A stretch of 64,000 nucleotides of DNA from DATFDN01 sp963818725 (GTDB taxonomy: Bacteria; Pseudomonadota; Alphaproteobacteria; Acetobacterales; Acetobacteraceae): the NCBI GenBank assembly GCA_963818725.1, contig CAWFTU010000014.1, positions 310,001 through 374,000 on the forward strand, in the 5' to 3' direction. How positions within the stretch are numbered: position 1 is the first letter of the stretch; each line of letters opens with the position of its first letter. This document shows, one piece after another, positions 46,785-56,407 of the stretch. The notes beneath the pieces are model-generated. The model made no database searches and was not told the DNA's origin. It was given only the letters and a program-made list of their open reading frames with translations. Made by a program: the position numbers and the translations under genes.

Positions 46785-47114
46785 TACCGGAAAGTCGGGC
46801 TGAACCTACCCCTGATCTGAACTTTGCGTGGCGCCGATCGCCGTGGGGTCGTGCTCAGCCTGGCACCGGTAGAGGATACCCCACCGGCGTTCAACACGGT
46901 GCTCTAACGACATGAGCGCGACAGTCGCGCGGACCTATAGGCGCGCGCATGCCGCTGGCGTTCCGGCCGACGGCGGCTGCGCTCGTCATCGCGAAGCCAG
47001 CCTGTGCGCAGCACAATCGCTAGGCCGGGCATCGGTTCGACCAGAACGGATGCACTCAGGATTGGTGTTCAAGTGGGCTGACCGGCGCCGCGTGAACACC
47101 AGCTCACCAGTCAG
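46785..47114. other. Unassigned gap
   Basis: No convincing gene is seen. A 68-codon frame (46912-47118) has arginine-rich shadow composition. The right end carries the CCAGTCAG target duplication of the next element. Confidence 0.4.
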
Positions 47115-48590
47115 GTAACTGCTCAACCCACCCCCGCCAGTTTGTCTTGAGCGACCGGCGAAATTGGAGTTGACGCGGTAACGGGCGACTCAATTCAAGG
47201 TTGGGGTGAACACCGATCTTGACCTGAGCAAGCTGTCGCATGCGGAGAAGGATGCCCTCATCCTCTCGCTTGCTGCGCAATTACAAGCGGCACTGGCGCG
47301 GATTGCTGAACTGGAGAAGCGGCTGGCCGAGTTGCAGCTTCCGCCGAAGACGCCGGACAATTCCAGCGTGCCGCCGTCGAAGGGTCTAAAGCACAACGTG
47401 GCGGACAAGCCGAAGCGGAGCGGTCCTCGCGCGGGCAGCGTGGGGCGCAGGGGCGGCGGGCGGGAATTGACGGCCGAGCCCGACGAGGCGGTGATCGCCC
47501 GCGCGGCGCGCTGCCAATACTGCCAGTCGGCACTCGCCGACGCCGACCAGAAGCTCGATGCCCGCTACGATAAGGTCGAGCTGCCCCGCGTGCGCCCTGT
47601 GGTGACGCGGGTGGAACGCTATGCCGGGCGTTGCCAGTGCTGCGGTCGCACCACGCTGGCAGCGCTACCGGAGGGGCTGGAACCGGGCACGCCGTTTAGC
47701 ATCAACATCGTCGCATTGGCGATGTATCTGCGTTTCACCCACGCGATCAGCTACGAGCGGCTGAGCCGGATGATGCTGGATCTCCATGCCCTGCGGATCA
47801 GCGAGGGCGCGCTGGACGCCGCCTTCCGTCGCGCCCGTCCACGTTTGGAGGCCGATGTCGCCGCAATCCTCGCGCGCCTGCGCCGCGCCCGCGTGATCGG
47901 ATCGGACGAGACCTCGGTGCGCGTCGGTGGCGTGACCCGCTGGAATTGGGTGTTCCAGAACAGCGACGTCGCGATCCACGTCATCCGCGGCAGCCGTGGC
48001 GCCGGTGTGGTCGGCGCGGTGCTGGACGGGCATCGGCCGATGATCTGGGTCTCCGACCTCTACGGCGCCCAGCAGGGGCACGCCGAAATCTGGCAGGTCT
48101 GCCTCGCGCATCAGTTGCGCGACTGCCAGTATGCGATCGAGGCGGGGGATGCGGTGTTCGCCCCGCGCATGAAGGCGCTGCTGCTGCGCGCGGTGCTGCT
48201 GGCGCGGCGGCACCGCGCGCTGGCCGAGAGCACGCGGCGCGAATACCGGCGACGGCTGGAAGTGGCACTCGACGCTGTGATCGCGCTGGCGCCGACGCAG
48301 CGCGACGGTAAACGGCTGCGCAAGCGATACGCCAGGTTCCGCGAGCACCTGTTCACCTTTCTCGACCATCCCGAGATCACCGCCGACAACAACGCGAGCG
48401 AACGGGATCTGCGTCCCACCGCAACGTATCGCAAAGTCACCGGCGGACTCCGTTCCGACTGGGGTGCTGATCTATTCGCCGCCGTCCGCTCCGTCGTCGG
48501 CACCGCCAAGCGCCGCGGGATCGACGCCTATCAGGCCATTCGCGATACGCTATGCGGCCAGTCCGTGCTCACCCCGGGATGAGCAGTTAC
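47115..48590 (+). mobile_element. Complete ISBst12-like IS66 element (1476 bp)
   Basis: The ends are GTAACTGCTCAACCC and, read inward from 48590, GTAACTGCTCATCCC. It is flanked by the perfect 8-bp duplication CCAGTCAG (47107-47114 and 48591-48598). One open transposase fills it, so it may be active. Confidence 0.93.
47206..48582 (+). CDS. IS66-family transposase (ISBst12-like)
   Basis: The product has 458 residues from GTG 47206. It shows an N-terminal coiled coil (LQAALARIAELEKRLAELQL), the linker PPKTPDNSSVPPSKGLK, zinc-binding CQYCQ and CQCCGR, and the DDE core VIGSDETSVRVGGVTRW, IWVSDLYGAQ and DNNASERDLRPTATYRK. It is related to 12049-13392 but clearly a different element. Confidence 0.9.
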   Translation: MNTDLDLSKLSHAEKDALILSLAAQLQAALARIAELEKRLAELQLPPKTPDNSSVPPSKGLKHNVADKPKRSGPRAGSVGRRGGGRELTAEPDEAVIARAARCQYCQSALADADQKLDARYDKVELPRVRPVVTRVERYAGRCQCCGRTTLAALPEGLEPGTPFSINIVALAMYLRFTHAISYERLSRMMLDLHALRISEGALDAAFRRARPRLEADVAAILARLRRARVIGSDETSVRVGGVTRWNWVFQNSDVAIHVIRGSRGAGVVGAVLDGHRPMIWVSDLYGAQQGHAEIWQVCLAHQLRDCQYAIEAGDAVFAPRMKALLLRAVLLARRHRALAESTRREYRRRLEVALDAVIALAPTQRDGKRLRKRYARFREHLFTFLDHPEITADNNASERDLRPTATYRKVTGGLRSDWGADLFAAVRSVVGTAKRRGIDAYQAIRDTLCGQSVLTPG

Positions 48591-48646
48591 CCAGTCAGCA
48601 CGTCGGCAATGCGTCCAGCCCGAGAACAAGCAACGGCGACAGTCCC

Positions 48647-49789
48647 TCAACGCCGTTTCCGCGTCGCTGATGGGCCAGGCTGAGGCGGGTTAACCCTTGA
48701 TGTCAGCCGCCCCTTGAGCGGCTTATCCGTGGCAGGTCGAGAGATACTGGTGCTGCTCGGCGCTTTCCTGGCCGATGCGCGATCTGTTCGTCTGGATGTT
48801 GCTTCCTCCATGCTCTCTGGTGACGTCGCGCCTGGTGCCTTGGCTGACACAGCACGCGGCGTCACGGTCCGGGACGTCGCGGTTGCGGGCGCCTTCGGTG
48901 TGCGTTTCGTTGCGGCCTTTGCGCCCGGCGACCTTCCCTCAGCTGATCGCCCTTGAGAAGGTTTGCGCCCCGGTGTCGCCGGGTGCCGAGTTGGACGTGG
49001 CAGCTTCGCGGTCGGTGCCAGCGGCAAGATATCCGCCTTCTTCGCAGCGCTGGGGACCTCGTCAGTCTCGGAGCCGGCGATCTCCAGGCCGAAAAGTGCC
49101 GCGGCATCGCTGTCCTTGAGAACTCGGCCGCCTGCTGGAGGGTCCGCCGATGCGGGCAGCGCCGCGTCAATGACGGCGACCAGATCGCCCCCGTCCACCG
49201 CGCGCAGGCGAAACAGCAACTCGGGCTCCTGATCGAGCCGCGCGCCAACGCCGTAGAGAACCGCCGCCACATGCTTGCACATCGAGGCAAAGTCTGGACA
49301 GCTACAGGAGAACCGGATCTCGGAGGGCTTCGGGAACAGCCCCTGGTTCTGACGGCACAAGCGTTCCATCACGCCCTTCGACAGCCGCCCCTGCAACACT
49401 TCGACCAGTGACTCGATTCGGCCCGCGCAGTCGGTGCAGATGGATTTCCAGACCACCTTGCCGATCGCCTCAATCGTGACGCTGACGCGGTAGATCTCGG
49501 AGCCACTGACCAGGGCCCGCACCTCGCGCGGGGCGATTTGCAGATCGATGACCGAGCCGTTCCGGACATAGGTCCGGCCACGCGGCAGGCGACTTTCATA
49601 GTCGCGATAGGCTTCGAGATTATCGCACCACGCCTTGCCCCAGAAGGTCGTGGCGACGGCGCGGCCGGCGATCTGAACTGGCGTGACCGCCCGGCCAGCC
49701 TTCTGAAGCCTCGCCACTTCCCGTGCCGCCTTGCGCCGTCTCCTGGCGACAGGAACATAGGCCGGCCAGCCACCAGAATACCGGGACAT
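48647..49789 (-). CDS. SWIM zinc-finger protein (SNF2 partner)
   Basis: The 380-residue product carries the SWIM signature at about 160-175 (FSCSCPDFASMCKHVAAVLY: C-x-C-x(n)-C-x-H), preceded by a conserved domain (WGKAWCDNLEAYRDYESRLP, GRTYVRNGSVIDLQIAPREV). The last ~130 residues are a disordered, basic, alanine/proline-rich tail. The gene starts five bases after the stop of the SNF2 helicase on the same strand, so the two are an operon. SWIM proteins next to SNF2 helicases are common in bacteria and are presumed to work with them on DNA or protein. Substrate unknown. Confidence 0.88.
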   Translation of the reverse strand: MSRYSGGWPAYVPVARRRRKAAREVARLQKAGRAVTPVQIAGRAVATTFWGKAWCDNLEAYRDYESRLPRGRTYVRNGSVIDLQIAPREVRALVSGSEIYRVSVTIEAIGKVVWKSICTDCAGRIESLVEVLQGRLSKGVMERLCRQNQGLFPKPSEIRFSCSCPDFASMCKHVAAVLYGVGARLDQEPELLFRLRAVDGGDLVAVIDAALPASADPPAGGRVLKDSDAAALFGLEIAGSETDEVPSAAKKADILPLAPTAKLPRPTRHPATPGRKPSQGRSAEGRSPGAKAATKRTPKAPATATSRTVTPRAVSAKAPGATSPESMEEATSRRTDRASARKAPSSTSISRPATDKPLKGRLTSRVNPPQPGPSATRKRR

Positions 49790-49794
49790 CCTGG

Positions 49795-52560
49795 TCAGTC
49801 CCCCAACACGGCGTTGATGTCCAGCGCGATCAACTCCATCAGCGCGGTATTGTCCAGCTCCGCCAGGTCAAGTTCGGCCCCCCCGGACAGCACTTCGGCC
49901 GAGACAGACTTTTTCGATTCGATCAGCGCGTGGATGCGCTCCTCCACCGTGCCCCGACAGAGGAACTTGTGGACCAGCACGTTCGACCTCTGGCCAATCC
50001 GGAAGGCACGGTCGGTTGCCTGGTTCTCGACCGCCGGGTTCCACCAGCGATCGAAATGCACGACGTGAGACGCGGCCGTCAGGTTCAGTCCGGTTCCCCC
50101 CGCCTTCAGCGAAAGCACGAAGAAGGGCACGTTTTCATCCTCCTGGAAGCGCTGGACCAGCTGCTTGCGCTGCTTCACCGCCGTGCCGCCGTGCAACACC
50201 ACCCCGTTGCGGCCGAAGATCATGCCGAGAAAGTTCGCCAGCGGCTCGGTTATCTCCCGGAACTGGGTGAAGACGAGCACCTTCTCCTGCCGCGCGGCAA
50301 TGGCCTCGGCAATCTCCCGCAGCCGGACGAACTTGCCGCTCTGCGCTTCGTCCCAGGCGCCATCATTCAGCCACTGGGACGGGTGATTGCAGATCTGTTT
50401 CAGCCGCGTGAGCGACGCCAGCACAAGCCCCCGGCGCTGGATGCCCGCGGTCTCTTCCAGGCTGCGGGCGAGATGCTGCACCGTCTCGGCGTAGAGCGCC
50501 GCCTGCTTGCGGCTCAGTAGGCAGTGTGCGTTGACTTCCGTCTTGTCGGGAAGATCGGCGATGATTGCCTTGTCGGTTTTCATCCGGCGCAGGAGGTAGG
50601 GCCGGACCAGCTCGCGCAGTGGACCATAGGGGTTGTCCGTCCGCCCGGCGAGGCTCTTGGCATAGGCTGCGAACTGCTTGGCGCCGCCAAGCAGGCCCGG
50701 ATTGATGAAATCAAAGATCGACCAGAGATCGCCAAGCGCGTTCTCGACCGGCGTTCCGGTCAGCGCAATCCGCGCCTCGGCGCGCAACGCCTTCGCGGTC
50801 CTGGTCTGCTTCGCCGCCGGGTTCTTGATGGCCTGAGCTTCGTCCAGGACGACGAGACGCCAGCCGGTCTCCGCCAAGGACGGCAAGCGCAACAGGGTGC
50901 CGTAGCTGGTCATCACGAGATCAAGGCCAGCGGCCTGATCCGGCGAGAAGCCGGAACCGGTGGAGGGATGAACAATCCGTGTCGCCAGCGATGGCGCAAA
51001 CCGCTCGATCTCCGCCGCCCAGTTCGCGAGCAACGAGGCGGGCGCCACGAGAAGGCTCGGGCGCCGCGGTTCTGTGAGCCTTTGCTGCATGAGGAGCAAG
51101 GCAAGGACCTGGATGGTCTTGCCCAGGCCCATATCATCGGCGAGGCAGGCCCCGAGGCCAAGTCCCGCAAGCAGCCGCAACCAGCGAAGCCCGGCTTTCT
51201 GATACGGCCGCAGCGTCCCGCGCAGCGCCGGTCCGGGATCATCGCCGTCGTCGCCGGTGGCGCGCAGCGCACGCAGGGTCTCGGCGAGCCAGCGTCCGGC
51301 TACCACCTGCGACCAGTCGCGACCCGTTGTCTCCCCTTCCTCCCCGGCCCCTTGATCCACCCCGGAGAGCAGCCGCATCGCCTCAGCGAAGGGCACGCCG
51401 CGCTGTGCCGCGAGCGCCTCGGCCTCTTGGAAGCGCCGCATCGCCCGCTCGATCCGCCCACGATCGACCTCCACCCATTTGCCCCGCAGCAGCACCAACT
51501 GCTCGGTTCCCGCCAGCAGGCTGTCGATCTCACGCGCCGTGAGCCGCTCGCCGTCGAGGGTCACTTCCATTTGGAAGTCGAGCAGACCGTCAAGACCGAG
51601 CGCGGAAGGCGCGCGGCTGCCAATGGTGGCCGTCACGCGCGGGCGCGAAGCACGGTTGCCCCGCCAGGCCGCCGGCATGCGCACGACGATGCCGGCCTGC
51701 TCGAGATCCTCGGCGCTGGCGAGGAATTGCGCGGCTTCCCGAGCTGTCCAGCGCAGCGGATGATAGAGCTCACCAGTCTCGATCATCGGCTTGAGCCAGG
51801 CGCAGCGCTGTGCGGCGCGTTGCACCGGCAGCAGGAGCGTGAGCAGCTTGCCGCGGTTCGCCTTACCCGCGTATTCGCGCAACGCCTGCCCGAGCGGCAG
51901 ATGCTGCGCCCTGGCCTGCGCGGAGAGCTGCGTCGTGTAGGTCGCCATGAAGGCGAACGGCGCCTCCGCGTCGCCGCGGTTCTCCGCAAGGTTGAAATGC
52001 ACCCGGCCCAAAAGGTTCCACGCCGGGTTGAGCGACCTCAGGAAGGATTGCAGGCTGGTTCTGGCTGCTGCCAGCGATTCGGCGAACGCTGCGCCGATTT
52101 CGGTCCACAGGGTCCGCAACACATCCAGCGTCAGATACTCCGCGCCCACCATCATCGGCGCTGTCAGCGCCAGGGCGGCAAGTTCGCCCTGGTCCGGCGG
52201 GGCGATCTCGGACAGGCGGCGGATCGTGGCACTGTCATCGGCCAATCCGGCTTGCTGCAGGCGCAACGAAGTGACGTAGCGCGATCCGAAGCTCCGCCAC
52301 CAGCTGAACACCGGGGGCAGAACCACGCCCACTTCCCCCGCGCCCAGTTGCAGGAGCCCATGTCCACTGCCCCGGGCAAACGCCGCGTGCAGCCGTGCCG
52401 CTATCTCCGGTTCCATGGCCGGCGCATCCGCCTGGGCCTCGAGCACGAGATGCCCACCAGGAGAGAGCCGCAAGCCGAGGCGAGACAGGGCTGTGTCACG
52501 CGGGTCAAGAGGGCCGGCGCACTCAGCCCGTTGCCGCCTGGCTTGAGACAATGCCGACAT
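49795..52560 (-). CDS. SNF2-family DEAD/DEAH helicase
   Basis: The 921-residue product has an N-terminal ~440-residue SNF2-associated region, then the two RecA-like lobes. Motif I is ADDMGLGKTIQVLALLLMQQ, Ia LLVAPASLLANW, II VVLDEAQAIKN, III ALTGTPVENALGDLWSIFDF, V LSLKAGGTGLNLTAASHVVH and VI ATDRAFRIGQ. Such proteins translocate on DNA and remodel bound proteins. Length and motif order are complete. Its SWIM-domain partner is directly downstream. A large antisense open frame (50524-52617) is a codon shadow. Confidence 0.92.
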   Translation of the reverse strand: MSALSQARRQRAECAGPLDPRDTALSRLGLRLSPGGHLVLEAQADAPAMEPEIAARLHAAFARGSGHGLLQLGAGEVGVVLPPVFSWWRSFGSRYVTSLRLQQAGLADDSATIRRLSEIAPPDQGELAALALTAPMMVGAEYLTLDVLRTLWTEIGAAFAESLAAARTSLQSFLRSLNPAWNLLGRVHFNLAENRGDAEAPFAFMATYTTQLSAQARAQHLPLGQALREYAGKANRGKLLTLLLPVQRAAQRCAWLKPMIETGELYHPLRWTAREAAQFLASAEDLEQAGIVVRMPAAWRGNRASRPRVTATIGSRAPSALGLDGLLDFQMEVTLDGERLTAREIDSLLAGTEQLVLLRGKWVEVDRGRIERAMRRFQEAEALAAQRGVPFAEAMRLLSGVDQGAGEEGETTGRDWSQVVAGRWLAETLRALRATGDDGDDPGPALRGTLRPYQKAGLRWLRLLAGLGLGACLADDMGLGKTIQVLALLLMQQRLTEPRRPSLLVAPASLLANWAAEIERFAPSLATRIVHPSTGSGFSPDQAAGLDLVMTSYGTLLRLPSLAETGWRLVVLDEAQAIKNPAAKQTRTAKALRAEARIALTGTPVENALGDLWSIFDFINPGLLGGAKQFAAYAKSLAGRTDNPYGPLRELVRPYLLRRMKTDKAIIADLPDKTEVNAHCLLSRKQAALYAETVQHLARSLEETAGIQRRGLVLASLTRLKQICNHPSQWLNDGAWDEAQSGKFVRLREIAEAIAARQEKVLVFTQFREITEPLANFLGMIFGRNGVVLHGGTAVKQRKQLVQRFQEDENVPFFVLSLKAGGTGLNLTAASHVVHFDRWWNPAVENQATDRAFRIGQRSNVLVHKFLCRGTVEERIHALIESKKSVSAEVLSGGAELDLAELDNTALMELIALDINAVLGD

Positions 52561-52898
52561 GATTCAGTCCCCAGGCTCCCATGTGCGATTGAGTGCGTCG
52601 ATGGCGGCGCGTTGTAAAAATCGGTACCCGATATCCGGGATGGTTGCACTATGACACCAACCCTCTTCGGTCAGCAGCACATTAAGGCAGCGAAACCACC
52701 ACGCCGAGGAGTGGCATGATCGCGCTTAAGGCCGCCTACGACACCAACTGCCAGTGCGTGCTGCACGGCATAGCCCCCATCACGTCGTCGCTGAGCGCTT
52801 GCACCCCAATCCGAACGTGCCAATCCCAGGCCGCACGCATACGCCGGTCCGTGCGACACACCGAGGTCCGCCTCATCGCCGGAAACCCAAGGAAATTT
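52561..52898. other. Intergenic region upstream of the helicase
   Basis: This is non-coding by inspection, with several short shadow frames. It should contain the leftward promoter of the SNF2/SWIM operon near 52565-52640. No other feature is recognised. Confidence 0.4.
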
Positions 52899-53035
52899 CA
52901 CAACGCTTCGGCGGACCCGGCCGCGATCGAGCGGATCGCGGCGTACCGCGAGCCGTGCTCGCCCTGGTGGTCCAGCACCATCCGCACCGCGCGCTCACGG
53001 ACCTCCGGCGAGTAGGATGGGGTTCGCTTCGTCAT
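52899..53035 (-). pseudogene. IS3-family OrfA, N-terminal fragment
   Basis: From ATG 53035 the minus strand reads MTKRTPSYSPEVRERAVRMV, LDHQGEHGSRYAAIRSIAA, the helix-turn-helix start of an IS3 orfA, then departs and stops at 52899. A probable outer repeat (GGAGGCTCCAACTCTTGAGA on the minus strand) lies just upstream near 53045-53070. Confidence 0.72.
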
Positions 53036-53481
53036 GGCTCCAGTCTCTCAAGAGTTGGAGCCTCCAGGAAACCCGGCACGGCCGTACCGGCTCCTCCGGT
53101 GGCGCGCGGTTTCGTTGGCATATGCAACGCCCCCGGGGGCGTTGACGGGCAAGGCGCTGGCGCCCCGCACGCACGATATCAACAGCGGCTTCCGGCCGGC
53201 AGAAGACCGCTATGTCCTTCTCCGGGCGCTCTGTTGCGCGTCTCGCCAGACGATGCGCACACCTTCAGCGCTGCCATCGCGATCGCCGCGATCTCGTCAT
53301 CTTCCGGATCAATTGACGAGTTTTGACCCGCGGCGCGGGACGGTAATGGTACGTGCAACAGCATCAAGATCCTGCGAGCCATTCTCCCGCGGGTTGAATC
53401 CATGCCGGCAGCAGCACCAAGCTGGGCCCAACCGGCCTGGCTGGAACTTGCAAAACCGATGCCGGTTCAAGGGGAAGCGCC
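53036..53481. other. Upstream region of the PQQ dehydrogenase
   Basis: No gene is supported. A perfect 18-bp palindrome, AACGCCCCCGGGGGCGTT, lies at 53126-53143. The ribosome-binding site AAGGGGAAG stands just before the next start. No regulator is visible on either strand. Confidence 0.45.
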
Positions 53482-55527
53482 ATGCACCACGCGGCACACT
53501 TGCGCGCCGGTCTCGGGGTTGCGGCATTCATCACGCTTCTTGGCCCCGCCGTTTTGGCCCAGCCGACGCCATCGACATCACCGGCCGGCCCACCCGCCCA
53601 ACTATCGCCCGCGCAGGCACAGGCTGACTGGTTCAGCGATGCGCAGGCGAGCGCCGCGCGCGGGGATTACGCCACTGCCTGCGCGGCGTGTCATGGCGGA
53701 ACGCTGGGCGGCGGTTCGGCACCGGCGCTGAAGGGGGCCGGGTTCCTGCGCAAATGGTCCGGCCGCTCGCTGCGTGATCTGTGGCAGGAGGTACATACCC
53801 TCATGCCGCTCACGGCGCCCGGGTCGATGAGCGAGAAGCAGTCGCTCGGGCTGATGGCGCTGATCCTGCAAGCCAACGGCTTTTCCGCCGGCGAAGGGGC
53901 GTTGCAGCTCGCAGCGCTGGACCGGACGATCACCCCGCCCGCCACGCCCGGGCAGCCGCCGCCGGTGGTGGCCGGCAAGCCGCCGGAAGTCGCCGTCTCG
54001 CAGCCCGTTGGGCACGCGCCGACGCAGGCCGAGCTCGACGCGGCGGACACCGACGGCACGAACTGGCTGATGTACAACAAGGGCTACATGGGCTATCGCT
54101 ACTCGCCCCTCAAGGAGATCGATAGCACGAATGCCGCCAGGCTGCGGCCGGTCTGCATGTTTCAGCTTGGCGAGATCGGTCCGTTCCACGCCGGCCCGGT
54201 GATCTATGACGGCACGATGTACGTCACCACAGCGCACGGCGTGTACGCGATCGACGCCGCGACCTGCCGCAAGCAATGGGATTATCACTATCAGCCCTGG
54301 GGTCCGGAGGTGCAGCCCAACAACAAGGGCGTGGCGATCGCCGATGGTCGCGTGATCCGCGGCACGCCGGACGGCGCGCTGATCGCGCTGGATGCGAAGA
54401 CCGGCAAACTGCTGTGGCAGCGCCAGATCATGGACCCGACGATCGGCGAGTTCGCCGCCGCCGCGCCGATCGTCTGGAAGGACCTAGTCTTCATGGGCAA
54501 GGCCGGCGGCGATTGGGGCATCGACGGCGCGATGATGGCCTTCAAGGCCAGCGACGGCAGCGAGGTCTGGAATTTCGGTTGGCTGCCGCGCGGCGACGCA
54601 CCCGGGGCCGATAGCTGGAAAGACCCGCAAAGCGCGCTCAAAGGGGGCGGCAGCACCTGGAGCACCTACAGCCTGGATGCCAAGGACAATATGCTGCTGG
54701 TGCCGATCGGCAATCCGGCGCCGGACTTCCATCCCGAAATGCGGCCGGGAGACAATCTATACACGAATTCGGTCGTTTCGCTCGACCCCGCGACGGGCAA
54801 GCTGAAATGGTACTACCAGCTCGTGCCCAACGACGGTCATGACTGGGATACCACGGTCGCCGCAGCCTTCGACGGGCCGGGGGGCGAGAAGCTGGTGGCA
54901 GCCGCCGGCAAGGACGGCGTGCTGACGGTGCTGGACCGGGCGGACGGCAAGCTGAAGTTCAAGGTGCCGATTGTGCGGCAGGAAAACACTGATACGCCCA
55001 TCGGTCAGGAGCGTGTGCATTTCTGCCCGGTCCAGGCGCTGCTGTACAACGGCGCCGCCTACAGTCCGGCGACGCATCTGCTATACATCAACTCGCAGGA
55101 TAGGTGCGCCTACGCTGTCATGGGTCCGCAACCGAAATATGTAAAGGGGATGCAGTATGCCGGCTGGGCCAACGGCTTCGGAACGCCCGATCCGCTGGAC
55201 CAGTCGGTCGGCTGGACGACGGCGATTGACGCCGCTTCCGGTAAAATCAAATGGCGCCTGCGTCTGCCCGGCGTGCCGATGATCGCAGCCGTGACCCCGA
55301 CTGCCGGTGATGTCGTGTTCACCGGCGACACGGCGGGCAACTTCCTGGTGCTGGACGCGACAGAAGGCAAGGTGCTGTACAGCTTCAACACCGGCGGTTC
55401 GTTCGGTGGCGGCATCGCGACCTACTCGGTGCATGGCCGGCAATATGTCGCCGCCATGACCGGTAATAGGTCATTCGCCAAATACCTCGCCGGCGGCGCG
55501 CCAACTGTAGTGGTGTTCGGCTTGTAG
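53482..55527 (+). CDS. Cytochrome c-PQQ dehydrogenase (quinohemoprotein), N-terminal heme
   Basis: The 681-residue product has an N-terminal signal peptide (about 1-26, LGVAAFITLLGPAVLA) and a cytochrome c domain with the heme motif CAACH at residues 67-71. After a proline-rich linker comes an eight-bladed PQQ propeller beginning NWLMYNKGYMGYRYSPLKEI, with repeats such as GALIALDAKTGKLLWQRQ, TNSVVSLDPATGKLKWYYQL and NFLVLDATEGKVLYSF. It should oxidise an alcohol or similar substrate in the periplasm and pass electrons through the heme. The heme domain precedes the propeller, the reverse of typical quinohemoprotein alcohol dehydrogenases. The ATG at 53482 has AAGGGGAAG upstream. It stands alone; no separate cytochrome or pqq genes are near. 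Confidence 0.88.
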   Translation: MHHAAHLRAGLGVAAFITLLGPAVLAQPTPSTSPAGPPAQLSPAQAQADWFSDAQASAARGDYATACAACHGGTLGGGSAPALKGAGFLRKWSGRSLRDLWQEVHTLMPLTAPGSMSEKQSLGLMALILQANGFSAGEGALQLAALDRTITPPATPGQPPPVVAGKPPEVAVSQPVGHAPTQAELDAADTDGTNWLMYNKGYMGYRYSPLKEIDSTNAARLRPVCMFQLGEIGPFHAGPVIYDGTMYVTTAHGVYAIDAATCRKQWDYHYQPWGPEVQPNNKGVAIADGRVIRGTPDGALIALDAKTGKLLWQRQIMDPTIGEFAAAAPIVWKDLVFMGKAGGDWGIDGAMMAFKASDGSEVWNFGWLPRGDAPGADSWKDPQSALKGGGSTWSTYSLDAKDNMLLVPIGNPAPDFHPEMRPGDNLYTNSVVSLDPATGKLKWYYQLVPNDGHDWDTTVAAAFDGPGGEKLVAAAGKDGVLTVLDRADGKLKFKVPIVRQENTDTPIGQERVHFCPVQALLYNGAAYSPATHLLYINSQDRCAYAVMGPQPKYVKGMQYAGWANGFGTPDPLDQSVGWTTAIDAASGKIKWRLRLPGVPMIAAVTPTAGDVVFTGDTAGNFLVLDATEGKVLYSFNTGGSFGGGIATYSVHGRQYVAAMTGNRSFAKYLAGGAPTVVVFGL

Positions 55528-55749
55528 CGATCCCGCGACGCACGGTTCTCACCGCGCGTGTTCCTCCGGCACAGGCTTAGTCTTACTGTGTCAAGTCCGC
55601 ATTGGTGCATGGATAGAGCGAGGGTTGTGGAGTTTCCTAGTAGCAACTCGCGCTTCGGACGATTGCGGGACGCCCCGGCGAAGGAGCGAGCGGATACCAG
55701 GTGTGGCGGGATGGGAGTGGGGTAAGCTGGCGCGACGCCTAGAGCGGTT
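55528..55749. other. Short gap after the dehydrogenase
   Basis: Nothing is recognised. No strong terminator hairpin is evident. Confidence 0.35.
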
Positions 55750-55985
55750 TCAGGCTGACTGGAAATAGCCGCAGCTTTCCGCGGCGATGAGGTGGTGGAG
55801 CAAGGTTCCCAGAGCCTCCCAAAGGGCGTCCACGGTGCGGCGGGCCTTTGCCCGGAGCAGCGCCTTGAGCTTGGCGAAGGCTGACTCGAAGCTGTTGATC
55901 TGGGTCTGGAACAGCGCCGACAGCTGTGGCGGGGCCGGCAATCCCTCCAGGGCGACGATCGATAGCAGCAGGCTGTTCAGCGAGG
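55750..55985 (-). pseudogene. IS630-family transposase, C-terminal fragment
   Basis: The minus strand ends FESAFAKLKALLRAKARRTV, DALWEALGTLLHHLIAAESC and GYFQSA. This is the C-terminal 'ES.F.KLK..LR..A.RT...L' region of the IS630 group that uses a single DDE ORF. It is joined at about 55985 to the IS1182-like fragment. Confidence 0.75.
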
Positions 55986-56279
55986 TGTGGTCAGACCAGC
56001 AGCATGCGAAAGTAGCGCCCCGGCGGCAGCGACGGCCGACCGCGCCCAGGCGCGTAGAGCGATGCGCATCTTCCTTCCACAAACCCGTCGAAGTCGGACC
56101 CGAGCAGCACCGCTTGCGGCGTGTCGTAGAAGGCGTGGCCCGTTGAGCGCGGCAGTTCCGCCCACGTCACCAGCATCTACGCCTGCCGCTCCCGTTGCCG
56201 TCCCAACGCCATCCGCCACCAGCCATCCTCGTCAGACGGCCAGCGAATCAAAACTCGGTCGATTTCGTCAACGGGCTGT
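55986..56279 (-). pseudogene. IS1182/IS5-like element, 5' fragment
   Basis: The terminus CAGCCCGTTGACGAAATCGA (read inward from about 56279) and the first 61 codons from 56176 (MLVTWAELPRSTGHAFYDTP, LPPGRYFRMLLV) match the start of the element at 7638. The rest is missing at the junction with the IS630 fragment. Confidence 0.8.
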
Positions 56280-56407
56280 TACCGAGCGGCAGCTCGGACG
56301 TATGGGTTGCATCTCGCGCGGTGCTTATGGATAACGTAAGTACCAAAAAAAGAACGGGTCGAATGGATTTCGACTTGGCAAGAATCTCTGAACAGAGGAC
56401 AGGTCCG

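Noticed and set aside
46912..47118. Small gene of 68 codons
   Set aside because: Arginine-rich frame without a ribosome-binding site, ending inside an IS66 terminus.
50524..52617. 697-aa plus-strand ORF
   Set aside because: Antisense shadow of the SNF2 helicase, whose motifs are complete on the minus strand.
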